Below are positions 1-5,424 of a DNA stretch of 5,424 bases, in pieces (position 1 is the stretch's first letter; every line of letters begins with the position of its first letter). Both the position numbers and the translations under genes were made by a program. The notes beneath the pieces were generated by a model that saw only the letters and a program-made list of their open reading frames with translations, was not told the DNA's origin and did not search any database. Source of the DNA: an uncultured Parvimonas sp. (GTDB lineage: Bacteria > Bacillota > Clostridia > Tissierellales > Peptoniphilaceae); contig CABRGI010000068.1 in assembly GCA_902470455.1 (NCBI GenBank), positions 1 to 5,424 of the forward strand, in the 5' to 3' direction.

Positions 1-824
1 AAAATGCAATTGCTTCAGGTGGAAGTGTAAGAGCAATTTCAATTGGAAAATATTCAAAGGAATATACAAGAAAGAAAATTGATAAATTGATTGATTCAAT
101 TAGAGATTATGGGGCAAAAAATTTATTTTGGATAAAAATTGCTAATGGAGAAGTTACTTCTTCAATTTCAAAGTTTTTAAACGAAGAAATTATTAGTAAT
201 ATAAAAGAAAAAATGGAAGCAGAAAATGACGATTTAATTTTAATTCTTGCAGATAAAAATGATATTGTTTTAAACTCATTAGGAGCGTTAAGATGTGTTA
301 TAGCAAAGGAAATGAACTTATTAAATCCTAATGAATATAATTTATGCTGGATTGTAGATTTTCCACTTTTTGAATACGATGAAGAAGAAAAAAGATATGT
401 TTCAAAACATCATCCGTTTACTCATCCAAAAGATGAAGATATTAAATACTTGGAAAGCAATCCTGAAAAAGTTTATGCAAAAGCCTACGATATAGTAATA
501 AACGGTAATGAACTTGGCGGTGGTTCTATTAGAATTAATAATTCAGATTTACAAAATAAAATGTTTAAAGCTTTAGGACTAAGTAAAGAGGAAACAGAAA
601 TAAAATTTGGATTTTTACTTGAGGCTTTAAAATATGGAACACCACCACATGGCGGTCTTGCATTTGGACTTGATAGATTGATTATGCTGTTAGCGGGTAC
701 AAACAATATAAAGGATGTAATAGCATTTCCAAAGACGCAATCAGCATCTGATTTATTAACAGATGCACCATGTATTGTATCAGAAGGACATCTTGAGGAG
801 TTAAATTTAAAAATTGGAAAATAA
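1..824 (+). CDS. aspS: Aspartyl-tRNA synthetase, C-terminal part (5' end outside window)
   Basis: Charges tRNA-Asp with aspartate using ATP, in the cytoplasm. The gene is cut by the window edge: the first full codon is at position 3 and 273 residues are visible, roughly the last half of a bacterial enzyme of about 590 residues. The frame stays open upstream of the TTG at 87, so 87 is not the start. The visible part opens inside the GAD insertion domain typical of bacterial-type AspRS (NAIASGGSVRAISIG), then returns to the class II catalytic core: WIVDFPLFEYDEEEKRY, HHPFTHP, NELGGGSIRI, and the motif 3 arginine in GGLAFGLDRLIMLLAG. It ends with FPKTQSASDLLTDAP, the usual family tail. No frameshift or missing catalytic element is seen. 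The end overlaps the next gene by 11 bases, so the two are probably co-transcribed and translationally coupled. Confidence 0.97.
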   Translation, partial: NAIASGGSVRAISIGKYSKEYTRKKIDKLIDSIRDYGAKNLFWIKIANGEVTSSISKFLNEEIISNIKEKMEAENDDLILILADKNDIVLNSLGALRCVIAKEMNLLNPNEYNLCWIVDFPLFEYDEEEKRYVSKHHPFTHPKDEDIKYLESNPEKVYAKAYDIVINGNELGGGSIRINNSDLQNKMFKALGLSKEETEIKFGFLLEALKYGTPPHGGLAFGLDRLIMLLAGTNNIKDVIAFPKTQSASDLLTDAPCIVSEGHLEELNLKIGK

Positions 825-1527
825 TATTTATTCAAGAACTGAAAGTCTAATAGGGAAGGATTCACTTGAAATTTTAAAAAATTCTAAAGTTATTGTATTT
901 GGAATTGGTGGAGTAGGAAGTTTTGCAGTTGAATCGCTTTGTAGATGTGGAATAGGAGAAATCTCACTTGTAGATTTTGATATCATTGACATAACTAATG
1001 TAAATAGACAAATTCATGCTATGTTAGATAATATTGGAAAATACAAAGTAGATGAAATGAAAAAGAGAATAGAACTTATAAATCCTGATATAAAAGTAAA
1101 TATATTCAAAGAAAAACTAGACAAAGATAATATTGAAAAATTTAACTTGAAATATTATGATTATGTAATAGATGCAATAGATACAATTACTTCAAAAATT
1201 TATTTAATAAAGTATTGTTTTGAGAACAATATAAAAGTAATTAGTTCTATGGGAGCTGGTAACAAATTAGATCCTACAAGATTTAAAGTAGCAGATATTT
1301 ATAAAACATCAGGCTGTCCTCTTGCGAGAGTTATTAGAAGGGAATTAAAAAAACTCGGAGTAAAAAATTTAAAATGTGTTTATTCTGATGAGAATTCAAT
1401 AGGAGAAAAAATTGAATCTGATATAATTAGAAAATCAACACCATCAAGTATAAGTTTTATTCCTTCAACTATGGGACTTATTATTACATCAGAAGTAGTA
1501 AAGGATTTGATATTATGGAACAAGTAG
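814..1527 (+). CDS. tcdA: tRNA threonylcarbamoyladenosine dehydratase (E1-like)
   Basis: TcdA (CsdL/YgdL) uses ATP to cyclize t6A to ct6A at position 37 of ANN-decoding tRNAs. The 237-residue length fits the family. It begins with the family-typical YSRTESLIG, then the adenylate-binding Rossmann loop GIGGVGSFAVESLCRCGIG (residues 30-48). VDFD at 53-56 and TNVNRQIHA at 61-69 follow, the latter holding the conserved Arg of the E1/ThiF/MoeB fold, then VIDAIDTITSK at 118-128. SSMGAGNKLDPTRFKVADI and KTSGCPLARVIRRELK are hallmarks of TcdA rather than ThiF or MoeB. The start is TTG at 814: residues right after it match the family N-terminus and no ATG appears before codon 70. GAGGAG at 795-800 lies 13 bases upstream, somewhat far. 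It overlaps aspS by 11 bases and the next gene by 13. Confidence 0.94.
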   Translation: MENNIYSRTESLIGKDSLEILKNSKVIVFGIGGVGSFAVESLCRCGIGEISLVDFDIIDITNVNRQIHAMLDNIGKYKVDEMKKRIELINPDIKVNIFKEKLDKDNIEKFNLKYYDYVIDAIDTITSKIYLIKYCFENNIKVISSMGAGNKLDPTRFKVADIYKTSGCPLARVIRRELKKLGVKNLKCVYSDENSIGEKIESDIIRKSTPSSISFIPSTMGLIITSEVVKDLILWNK

Positions 1528-1943
1528 GATATATAACTAAAATTTTACCTGAAGATAAATGTAAGGTTTTGATTTCAAGGATAAGTGGGTGTAAAGGAAC
1601 CTGTAAAACTTGTGGAGGTTGTCCAACACCTACTATGCATATAGTTATGAAAAATACATTGGATGCTGAAGTTGGAGACCGTGTAAAGATAGGGGTTGAT
1701 AGTAATATTGTATTAAAATATTCTATTTTCTTATATGGTTTTCCTATTTTAATGTTTATCCTCTCAATATTATTGGTCAATATAGCTATCCCTAATTTAA
1801 AAGGGATTGATTTGATTGGATTTGGTATTGGTTTATTTACGATGTTTTTGGCATTTTTAATTGTCAAATTTGTGGATAATAAATATGCACATTTATCAAC
1901 AAAAGCAATGTATATGGAAGAAATTATTTCAAAAAAAGATTAG
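1515..1943 (+). CDS. SoxR-reducing system RseC family membrane protein
   Basis: A 142-residue membrane protein of the RseC family (Pfam RseC_MucC). In E. coli, RseC works with the Rsx/Rnf electron-transfer complex to keep SoxR reduced; in Gram-positive anaerobes the family's role is not established. What can be seen: a short beta-rich N-terminal domain (EQVGYITKI), a Cys cluster with spacing C-x3-C-x2-C-x2-C at residues 26, 30, 33 and 36 (SGCKGTCKTCGGCPTPT) that may bind a metal or Fe-S centre, then GDRVKIGVDSNIVLKYS leading into two predicted membrane segments (about 68-91 and 98-120) and a short charged tail. ATG at 1515 has AAAGGA at 1500-1505 upstream, and the coding region overlaps tcdA by 13 bases, so it is very likely translated from the same message. 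No rsx/rnf genes are visible nearby. Confidence 0.87.
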   Translation: MEQVGYITKILPEDKCKVLISRISGCKGTCKTCGGCPTPTMHIVMKNTLDAEVGDRVKIGVDSNIVLKYSIFLYGFPILMFILSILLVNIAIPNLKGIDLIGFGIGLFTMFLAFLIVKFVDNKYAHLSTKAMYMEEIISKKD

Positions 1944-1992
1944 AAATTAGTAGATATAATTTATGTTGATAATATAGATTGGAGGTTTTATT

Positions 1993-2287
1993 ATGACTTA
2001 TATTGTAGCAATCGTATTTATCTCAGGAGGGATTATTATGAAGGTATTTCCTCCAAAGTTCGATTCGGGAATATATGGTTTTAGAACTAAAAAATCAAGT
2101 AAGAACAAGGAAAATTGGGAAATTGCCCAAAAGAAACTATATTATATTTTTTGGAATATTTGATTTTGTTTTGACATTTATAAATGATGCTTTTATAAAA
2201 AATAATTTGTATTATGATTTACAAGGACTTTTAGTAATTGTTTATTCTATATTAATATATATTTTGGTTCAAAAAAATTTAAAATAA
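1993..2287 (+). pseudogene. SdpI-family small membrane protein, frameshifted
   Basis: The first frame (ATG 1993 to TGA 2161-2163, 56 residues) holds a membrane segment (TYIVAIVFISGGII) and the SdpI-family signature: SGIYGFRTKKSSKNKENW followed by EIAQKK, residues 25-47. The rest of the family pattern lies in the +1 frame: FGIFDFVLTFIND (membrane segment 2) and LQGLLVIVYSILIYILVQKN (segment 3), ending at TAA 2285-2287. Removing one T from the six-T run at 2147-2152 would join them as a 97-residue, three-segment protein, close to the size of small SdpI proteins. SdpI of Bacillus subtilis is the immunity protein against the SDP toxin; most short relatives have no known function. GGAGG at 1981-1985 sits 7 bases before ATG 1993, and the gene begins 49 bases after the RseC-family gene. 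Either a true pseudogene, a homopolymer sequencing error, or a slippage-read gene. An open stretch starting at 2075 in the second frame is not an independent gene, since its first 25 or so codons are the signature region read out of frame. Confidence 0.78.
2025..2040 (+). promoter_or_regulatory. Internal ribosome binding site and second in-frame start in the SdpI-like gene
   Basis: A perfect AGGAGG (2025-2030, followed by G) lies 7 bases before an in-frame ATG at 2038, which is codon 16 of the gene starting at 1993. Both starts therefore have near-ideal Shine-Dalgarno sequences. Starting at 2038 would drop membrane segment 1 and begin MKVFPPKFDSGIYGF. SdpI proteins normally have a segment before the signature, so I prefer 1993 as the main start. 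The motif could also be a by-product of the Ser-Gly-Gly codons. Confidence 0.45.
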
Positions 2288-2303
2288 ATAATTATTGCTG
2301 ATT

Positions 2304-2349
2304 AAAAAAGGCATAGTTTCAAATAATTCATTGAAACTATGTCTTTTTT
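2304..2349 (+). terminator. Rho-independent terminator after the aspS-tcdA-rseC-sdpI operon
   Basis: A long inverted repeat: AAAAAAGGCATAGTTTCAA (2304-2322) pairs with TTGAAACTATGTCTTTTTT (2331-2349) across an 8-base loop. The stem is about 19 bp with a single G-T wobble (2311 with 2342). The T6 tract on the right and A6 tract on the left mean it could stop transcription in both directions. It lies 17 bases after the last stop codon, so it ends the upstream operon and isolates the downstream gene. Confidence 0.93.
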
Positions 2350-2397
2350 GTGCTAAATTTTTAATTAAAATTATTAATAAATAAAAATCTATAATAA

Positions 2398-2419
2398 ATT
2401 AAGTATAATTACACTTAAT
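2398..2419. repeat. 22-bp near-perfect palindrome, possible operator
   Basis: The half ATTAAGTATAA (2398-2408) is matched by TTACACTTAAT (2409-2419), with 10 of 11 pairs complementary; the one mismatch is A2405 against C2414. The left half also contains a perfect TATAAT (2404-2409) but with no recognisable -35 box at the right distance. It could be a binding site for a dimeric regulator. I cannot assign it to a known family, and in DNA this AT-rich, palindromes arise by chance more easily. Confidence 0.3.
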
Positions 2420-2598
2420 AACAAATAAATTTGATAAAAAATATCAAAATATAAAATGATTTTAAAATATAATCAATTAAGCAATCAGAAAAAATATGCA
2501 AATAAAGATATTTTATACTTATATCAAATTAATTGATAAGAAATTTTTATATTAAAATTGTTGTTTTTAGTTGAAAAAAATTATTAATTTTAGTAGAA

Positions 2599-2627
2599 TT
2601 GATAATGTCTATTGTTATATTTATAAA
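2599..2627 (+). promoter_or_regulatory. SigA-type promoter for the FMN-binding surface protein
   Basis: TTGATA at 2599-2604 and TATAAA at 2622-2627 each match the consensus hexamers in 5 of 6 positions, and the spacer is exactly 17 bases. Transcription would begin near 2634, giving a leader of about 40 bases to the ATG at 2675. It is the best hexamer pair I found between the terminator and the gene, although AT-rich DNA yields many partial matches. Confidence 0.6.
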
Positions 2628-2674
2628 TAAGTGACAAATTTATAAATTTAACAAAATAAATATTGGGGGAATTT

Positions 2675-5424
2675 ATGAAAAAAAATAGTATTATTGCCGG
2701 TTTATTTGTTTTTTGTATTACAACAGCTGGAATAGGTTACACTGTATATAATAGTCTTTATTCTGATAAACAAAGACACAGAATAAATGAAACTACAAAA
2801 CTTGATAGTGTAAAGTCTCCAAATGAATTGAAAGATGGAGAATATACTGCCAGTGCCGAAGGTTATGAAGGTACTGTAACAGTAAAAGTTGTAATTAAAG
2901 AAGGTAAAATTTTTTCAGTTGAGGTGCTTTCACATAGTGAAACAGATGAATATTATGAAATGGCAAAAAAAATTTTAAAAACCATTGTAGAAAAAAACAC
3001 ATTTAATGTTGATTCAATTTCTGGAGCAACAGTTACTTCCGATGCGATTAAAGTAGCTGTTTATAAAGCTCTTGTTCAAGCTGGAGCAAAAACAAGTGAT
3101 GTAGCTACGAATCTTGAAAAGGAAAATAAAGAATTAAGAGATAGAGAAAAAGCAAAGTTGTTTGCAAAACAAACTTCAGCCATTGCTGGTAAAGTCGGAT
3201 TTAACAGAAATAATTTAAAAGACGGTACATTTATCGGTGTAGGATATGGATATAATGGACCAATCAAGGTTTCAATTTCCATAAAAAATGGAGTAATATA
3301 TGATGCAAGAGTTATAAGTCATAGTGATGATTATCCATATTTCACTTGGGCAAAAAGTGTGCTAAATAAAGTTATAAACGGTAGCAGCAATATTGATACA
3401 GTATCCGGTGCAACTGTTTCTAGTAGGGGAATATTGAATGCTGTAAAAGATGCTTTAAGAAAAGCAAGTAACGGAAATAACAGTCCTGATATTAATATAC
3501 CTGAAGAAACTGAACAAAACATTCCAAGGCAAAATAGCCGTGAAATCGAACAAATAAAAAAATATTTTAAAGGTTTAAAAGACGGCGTTTATATTGGAAA
3601 ATCAAGTGGATACTATACAAATTCACTTGAAGTTCAAGTGACTGTTAGTGGTGGTAAAATAACAAAAATAGAATTAATTAAAAATAATGATGACAAGTCA
3701 TATTTTGATAATCAAAAAGCAGGATTATTGGAGAGTAGGATTATTTCTAATCAATCAACAAATATTGATACAATTTCCGGAGCTACAACGTCATCAAAAG
3801 GTTTTATAAATGCAGTTGTTAATGCCTTAGAAAAAGCGGTAGATTCTAATGGAAGTGATGCTGATAAATATATTTATTCTCCTAAGACTATAATTGTAGA
3901 AGTAGGAGAAACTATCGGATTACAAAAAATAAGAAACTCATTGGAAAAATTACCTAAAGACGTTCAAATTAATATAAAAAATAATGCAGATACAAGTTCT
4001 ACAGGAAATACGAAAATTATAGTTGAACTTATATTCAAGGACAATAGTAAGAAAGTAGTAGAGATCCCTGTATTAGTAAATGATAAAGCTGATGGTATCT
4101 TTAAGTTTTTATCTGCTGAAGAAGTTAAAAATCTTGATAAAAATATAAATTATCCTGATGGAGTTTACTATGGAGATAGTTACGGATTTGTTTCTAATAA
4201 ACCTATTCCTGTAAAAGTTACTATTAAGAACAATAAAATTGAAGATATAGAACTTGTTCAAGAAGAGTTGGATAGATTAAAAGGATTAACTGCACCGGGA
4301 AAAATAGATGATGGTGGGGTATTCCAAGATAAATTCTATACTGTAATTAACAGAATTAAAAATATGCAAAATATTGAATCTCTGATATATAAATTTGAAG
4401 TATTAAGGACTGCTGCCGGAGAGGTTATGAAAGAAGCTCAAGGAAAAGAGCAAACGGTTGAAGTTTATAGAGCTGCATTGGATAAAGTTATTGGAAAACA
4501 TAATTTTGGTAAATGGGGACTTACTATAGATCAATCTCATTTAACAGGAGAGAGAAATATTCATGACAGGATATTCACATTGCTAAAAATATATGTTAGA
4601 GAAGAATTAGGGTATGAAGGGGAAGATTATGATGCAGTAAGTGGTGCTACTTTCACTGCAACTGGAACAGCAACTTCTATTAAAAATGCATTATTGAAAG
4701 CTAAAAAATTTAATTTTTATGATATGAGAGTTGATGACAGTAGTTTTAAAACTTTTTATAAAGAAGGAGATAAGCTTAATTTAAAAGATTTAAAAGTCAC
4801 TATTTATAAAAAAAATAATAAGAAAATTACAGTTTCTTATTCGGATTTTGATAAATATGGATTGAAAGTAATTAATGACCATAAGAAAGAAATAAAAGAC
4901 GGATTAATCTTAAATAAAGAAAACTTAGGACATAATGTATCTGATGGATTGAAGCTTAGAATAGTTCATGAAGAGAGTAATAGTTTTAAATTTTTAAATA
5001 CAATTCTCATATCTAAAAATATGACTAAGAATTTTGAAATATCTGGAATTAAGATAAAAGCTAAGGATGGTTCTGAGTGGTATGATACTAATGGTTATAA
5101 TACTACAGACTTTATTCAAGATATTACAGTTTCAAAAGATGTTGCTGAAAAACTTAATAATAAAGAAATTGAGTTTAAGATAATCGCTAAAGACAAAAAA
5201 ACTTCTGAAGAAATAGAAATTCCTTTAATGCAATCACAAAATAAGGCTTTAATTGCAGATTTTGTTAGTGGAGAATATACATTAGATGTTATTGAAAAGT
5301 ATAAAGGTGTGTTATTTAATAATACTTTCCGTATAAAAACAAAAGTTGAAGGAGAAATTCCTAAGGCATTTTTGTATAAAGAAACACCGGAAACTTTGAT
5401 TATATCTAAAGGAGCTGAAATAAC
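2675..5424 (+). CDS. Multi-domain cell-surface protein with four FMN-binding domains (3' end outside window)
   Basis: One open frame of 916 codons runs from ATG 2675 past the window end without a stop. The start is supported by GGGGGA at 2665-2670 and by a signal/anchor immediately after it (MKKNSIIAGLFVFCITTAGI, hydrophobic from residue 6 to about 24). I see no clear cleavage site or lipobox, so it may be a membrane anchor. Domains in order: FMN-binding (PF04205-like) at about 52-133, 181-261 and 301-385; a Rib/alpha-like surface domain at about 397-470 (KYIYSPKTIIVEVGE to VVEIPVLVND); a fourth FMN-binding domain at about 494-675 with a large insertion; an Ig-like domain from about 685 (FYKEGDKLNLKDLKVTIY); then beta-rich sequence not recognised. 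Each FMN domain opens with DG plus an aromatic (or V-Y) and ends with SGAT: residues 116, 244, 368 and 656. In this family FMN is attached covalently by ApbE to a Thr/Ser in that motif outside the membrane. The likely role, by inference, is extracellular electron transfer or reductase activity. A coiled-coil-like linker (NLEKENKELRDREKAKLF) joins domains 1 and 2. It has its own promoter and no partner gene is visible. A C-terminal wall anchor may lie beyond the window. Confidence 0.88.
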   Translation, partial: MKKNSIIAGLFVFCITTAGIGYTVYNSLYSDKQRHRINETTKLDSVKSPNELKDGEYTASAEGYEGTVTVKVVIKEGKIFSVEVLSHSETDEYYEMAKKILKTIVEKNTFNVDSISGATVTSDAIKVAVYKALVQAGAKTSDVATNLEKENKELRDREKAKLFAKQTSAIAGKVGFNRNNLKDGTFIGVGYGYNGPIKVSISIKNGVIYDARVISHSDDYPYFTWAKSVLNKVINGSSNIDTVSGATVSSRGILNAVKDALRKASNGNNSPDINIPEETEQNIPRQNSREIEQIKKYFKGLKDGVYIGKSSGYYTNSLEVQVTVSGGKITKIELIKNNDDKSYFDNQKAGLLESRIISNQSTNIDTISGATTSSKGFINAVVNALEKAVDSNGSDADKYIYSPKTIIVEVGETIGLQKIRNSLEKLPKDVQINIKNNADTSSTGNTKIIVELIFKDNSKKVVEIPVLVNDKADGIFKFLSAEEVKNLDKNINYPDGVYYGDSYGFVSNKPIPVKVTIKNNKIEDIELVQEELDRLKGLTAPGKIDDGGVFQDKFYTVINRIKNMQNIESLIYKFEVLRTAAGEVMKEAQGKEQTVEVYRAALDKVIGKHNFGKWGLTIDQSHLTGERNIHDRIFTLLKIYVREELGYEGEDYDAVSGATFTATGTATSIKNALLKAKKFNFYDMRVDDSSFKTFYKEGDKLNLKDLKVTIYKKNNKKITVSYSDFDKYGLKVINDHKKEIKDGLILNKENLGHNVSDGLKLRIVHEESNSFKFLNTILISKNMTKNFEISGIKIKAKDGSEWYDTNGYNTTDFIQDITVSKDVAEKLNNKEIEFKIIAKDKKTSEEIEIPLMQSQNKALIADFVSGEYTLDVIEKYKGVLFNNTFRIKTKVEGEIPKAFLYKETPETLIISKGAEI
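2828..3829 (+). repeat. Three consecutive diverged FMN-binding domain repeats within the surface protein
   Basis: Three units of about 81-85 residues, at 2828-3073, 3215-3457 and 3575-3829, share the same outline: L-K-D-G-(E/T/V)-(Y/F), a glycine-tyrosine turn, beta strands ending in a K/G-rich turn (KEGKI, KNGVI, SGGKI), a helix, then (I/V)D(S/T)(I/V)SGAT and an alanine-rich helix ending in AL. Motif-to-motif distance is 128 and then 124 residues. Protein similarity is clear but the DNA has diverged, so these are old duplications rather than recombining copies. Linkers between units are charged and low in complexity. Confidence 0.85.
4154..4699 (+). other. Fourth FMN-binding domain with an internal insertion
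   Basis: The domain starts PDGVYYGDSYGF (residue 494 on), continues with PVKVTIKNNKIEDIELV, and closes with YDAVSGATFTATGTATSIK (motif Ser at residue 656). Between the strand ending near residue 529 and the SGAT motif there are about 127 residues, compared with roughly 30-40 in the other three units. The extra 90 or so residues look mostly helical and carry LKGLTAPGKIDDGG and FGKWGLTIDQSHLTGERNIH. I do not recognise the inserted segment. The motif keeps Thr at the presumed acceptor position (T661). Confidence 0.7.

Larger units (their letters stand above)
2350..2674. other. AT-rich intergenic region without a credible gene
   Basis: About 325 bases between the terminator and the FMN-binding protein gene. 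All frames are broken into short pieces. The only ATG-started stretch I looked at (2496-2555, 19 codons) has no ribosome binding site. The region holds a 22-bp imperfect palindrome at 2398-2419, two TTGATA/TATCAA inverted repeats (2431-2447 and 2522-2538), and a SigA-type promoter at 2599-2627. No RNA gene, riboswitch or mobile-element end is recognised. Confidence 0.7.

Noticed and set aside
485..865. 126-residue open frame on the minus strand over aspS
   Set aside because: It lies antisense to the conserved motif 3 region of aspS, has no family features, and is a composition-driven shadow.
1484..1867. 127-residue open frame on the minus strand over the RseC-family gene
   Set aside because: Antisense to a clearly recognisable RseC-family protein; its own sequence shows no recognisable domain.
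2075..2287. Independent 70-residue gene starting at 2075
   Set aside because: Its first third is the SdpI signature region read in the wrong frame; only the part after about 2150 looks real, as the displaced C-terminal half of the SdpI-family protein.
2431..2447. FNR-type binding site (TTGAT-N4-ATCAA)
   Set aside because: The spacing between TTGAT and ATCAA is 7 bases, not the 4 required for an FNR box.
2496..2555. 19-codon open frame in the intergenic region
   Set aside because: No ribosome binding site and no recognisable sequence features.
2636..2649. 14-bp perfect palindrome AAATTTATAAATTT in the presumed leader
   Set aside because: Made only of A and T in a very AT-rich region; expected by chance and too weak to form a meaningful RNA hairpin.
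2675..3073. Identification of the large protein as RnfG or NqrC
   Set aside because: Those are single-domain subunits of a few hundred residues; this protein has four FMN-binding domains plus Rib-like and Ig-like modules and lacks neighbouring rnf/nqr genes.
3076..3522. Two minus-strand open frames (68 and 63 residues)
   Set aside because: Both lie opposite the second FMN-binding domain and its linker, which have a strong protein pattern on the + strand.

Overview
The window is very AT-rich and uses AGGAGG-type ribosome binding sites, a TTG start and heavily A/T-ending codons. This fits a low-GC anaerobic Gram-positive bacterium of the Clostridia/Tissierellia kind; a Peptoniphilaceae relative such as Parvimonas is my guess from style and gene content, not something the sequence proves. 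Every gene I can support is on the + strand.

Positions 1-2349 hold the end of a tightly packed operon. It contains the C-terminal part of aspartyl-tRNA synthetase (aspS), the tRNA t6A37-cyclizing E1-like enzyme TcdA (TTG start inside the end of aspS), and an RseC-family membrane protein with a Cys cluster (ATG start inside the end of tcdA). A small SdpI-family membrane protein follows, with its reading frame broken by one base at a run of six T. A strong A-tract/T-tract hairpin terminator closes the unit. The first two genes serve tRNA charging and tRNA modification; the last two are small membrane proteins.

Positions 2350-2674 are about 325 bases of extremely AT-rich DNA without a credible gene. 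Near the right end is a good SigA-type promoter (TTGATA, 17 bp, TATAAA), followed by a GGGGGA ribosome binding site. Further upstream are a 22-bp near-perfect palindrome and some TTGATA/TATCAA inverted repeats that could be operators or could be compositional noise.

Positions 2675-5424 are one uninterrupted reading frame that runs off the window (916 codons seen). It encodes a large exported protein with an N-terminal signal/anchor, three consecutive FMN-binding domains each ending in an SGAT flavinylation motif, a Rib-like surface domain, a fourth FMN-binding domain carrying a large insertion, and Ig-like or other beta-rich modules. It looks like a multi-flavin cell-surface electron-transfer protein of the type loaded by ApbE. 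It is the most interesting item in the window. RseC and FMN-binding proteins are both associated with Rnf/Rsx-type redox systems, so a link between the two halves is possible, but they are separated by the terminator and the link is only a suggestion.
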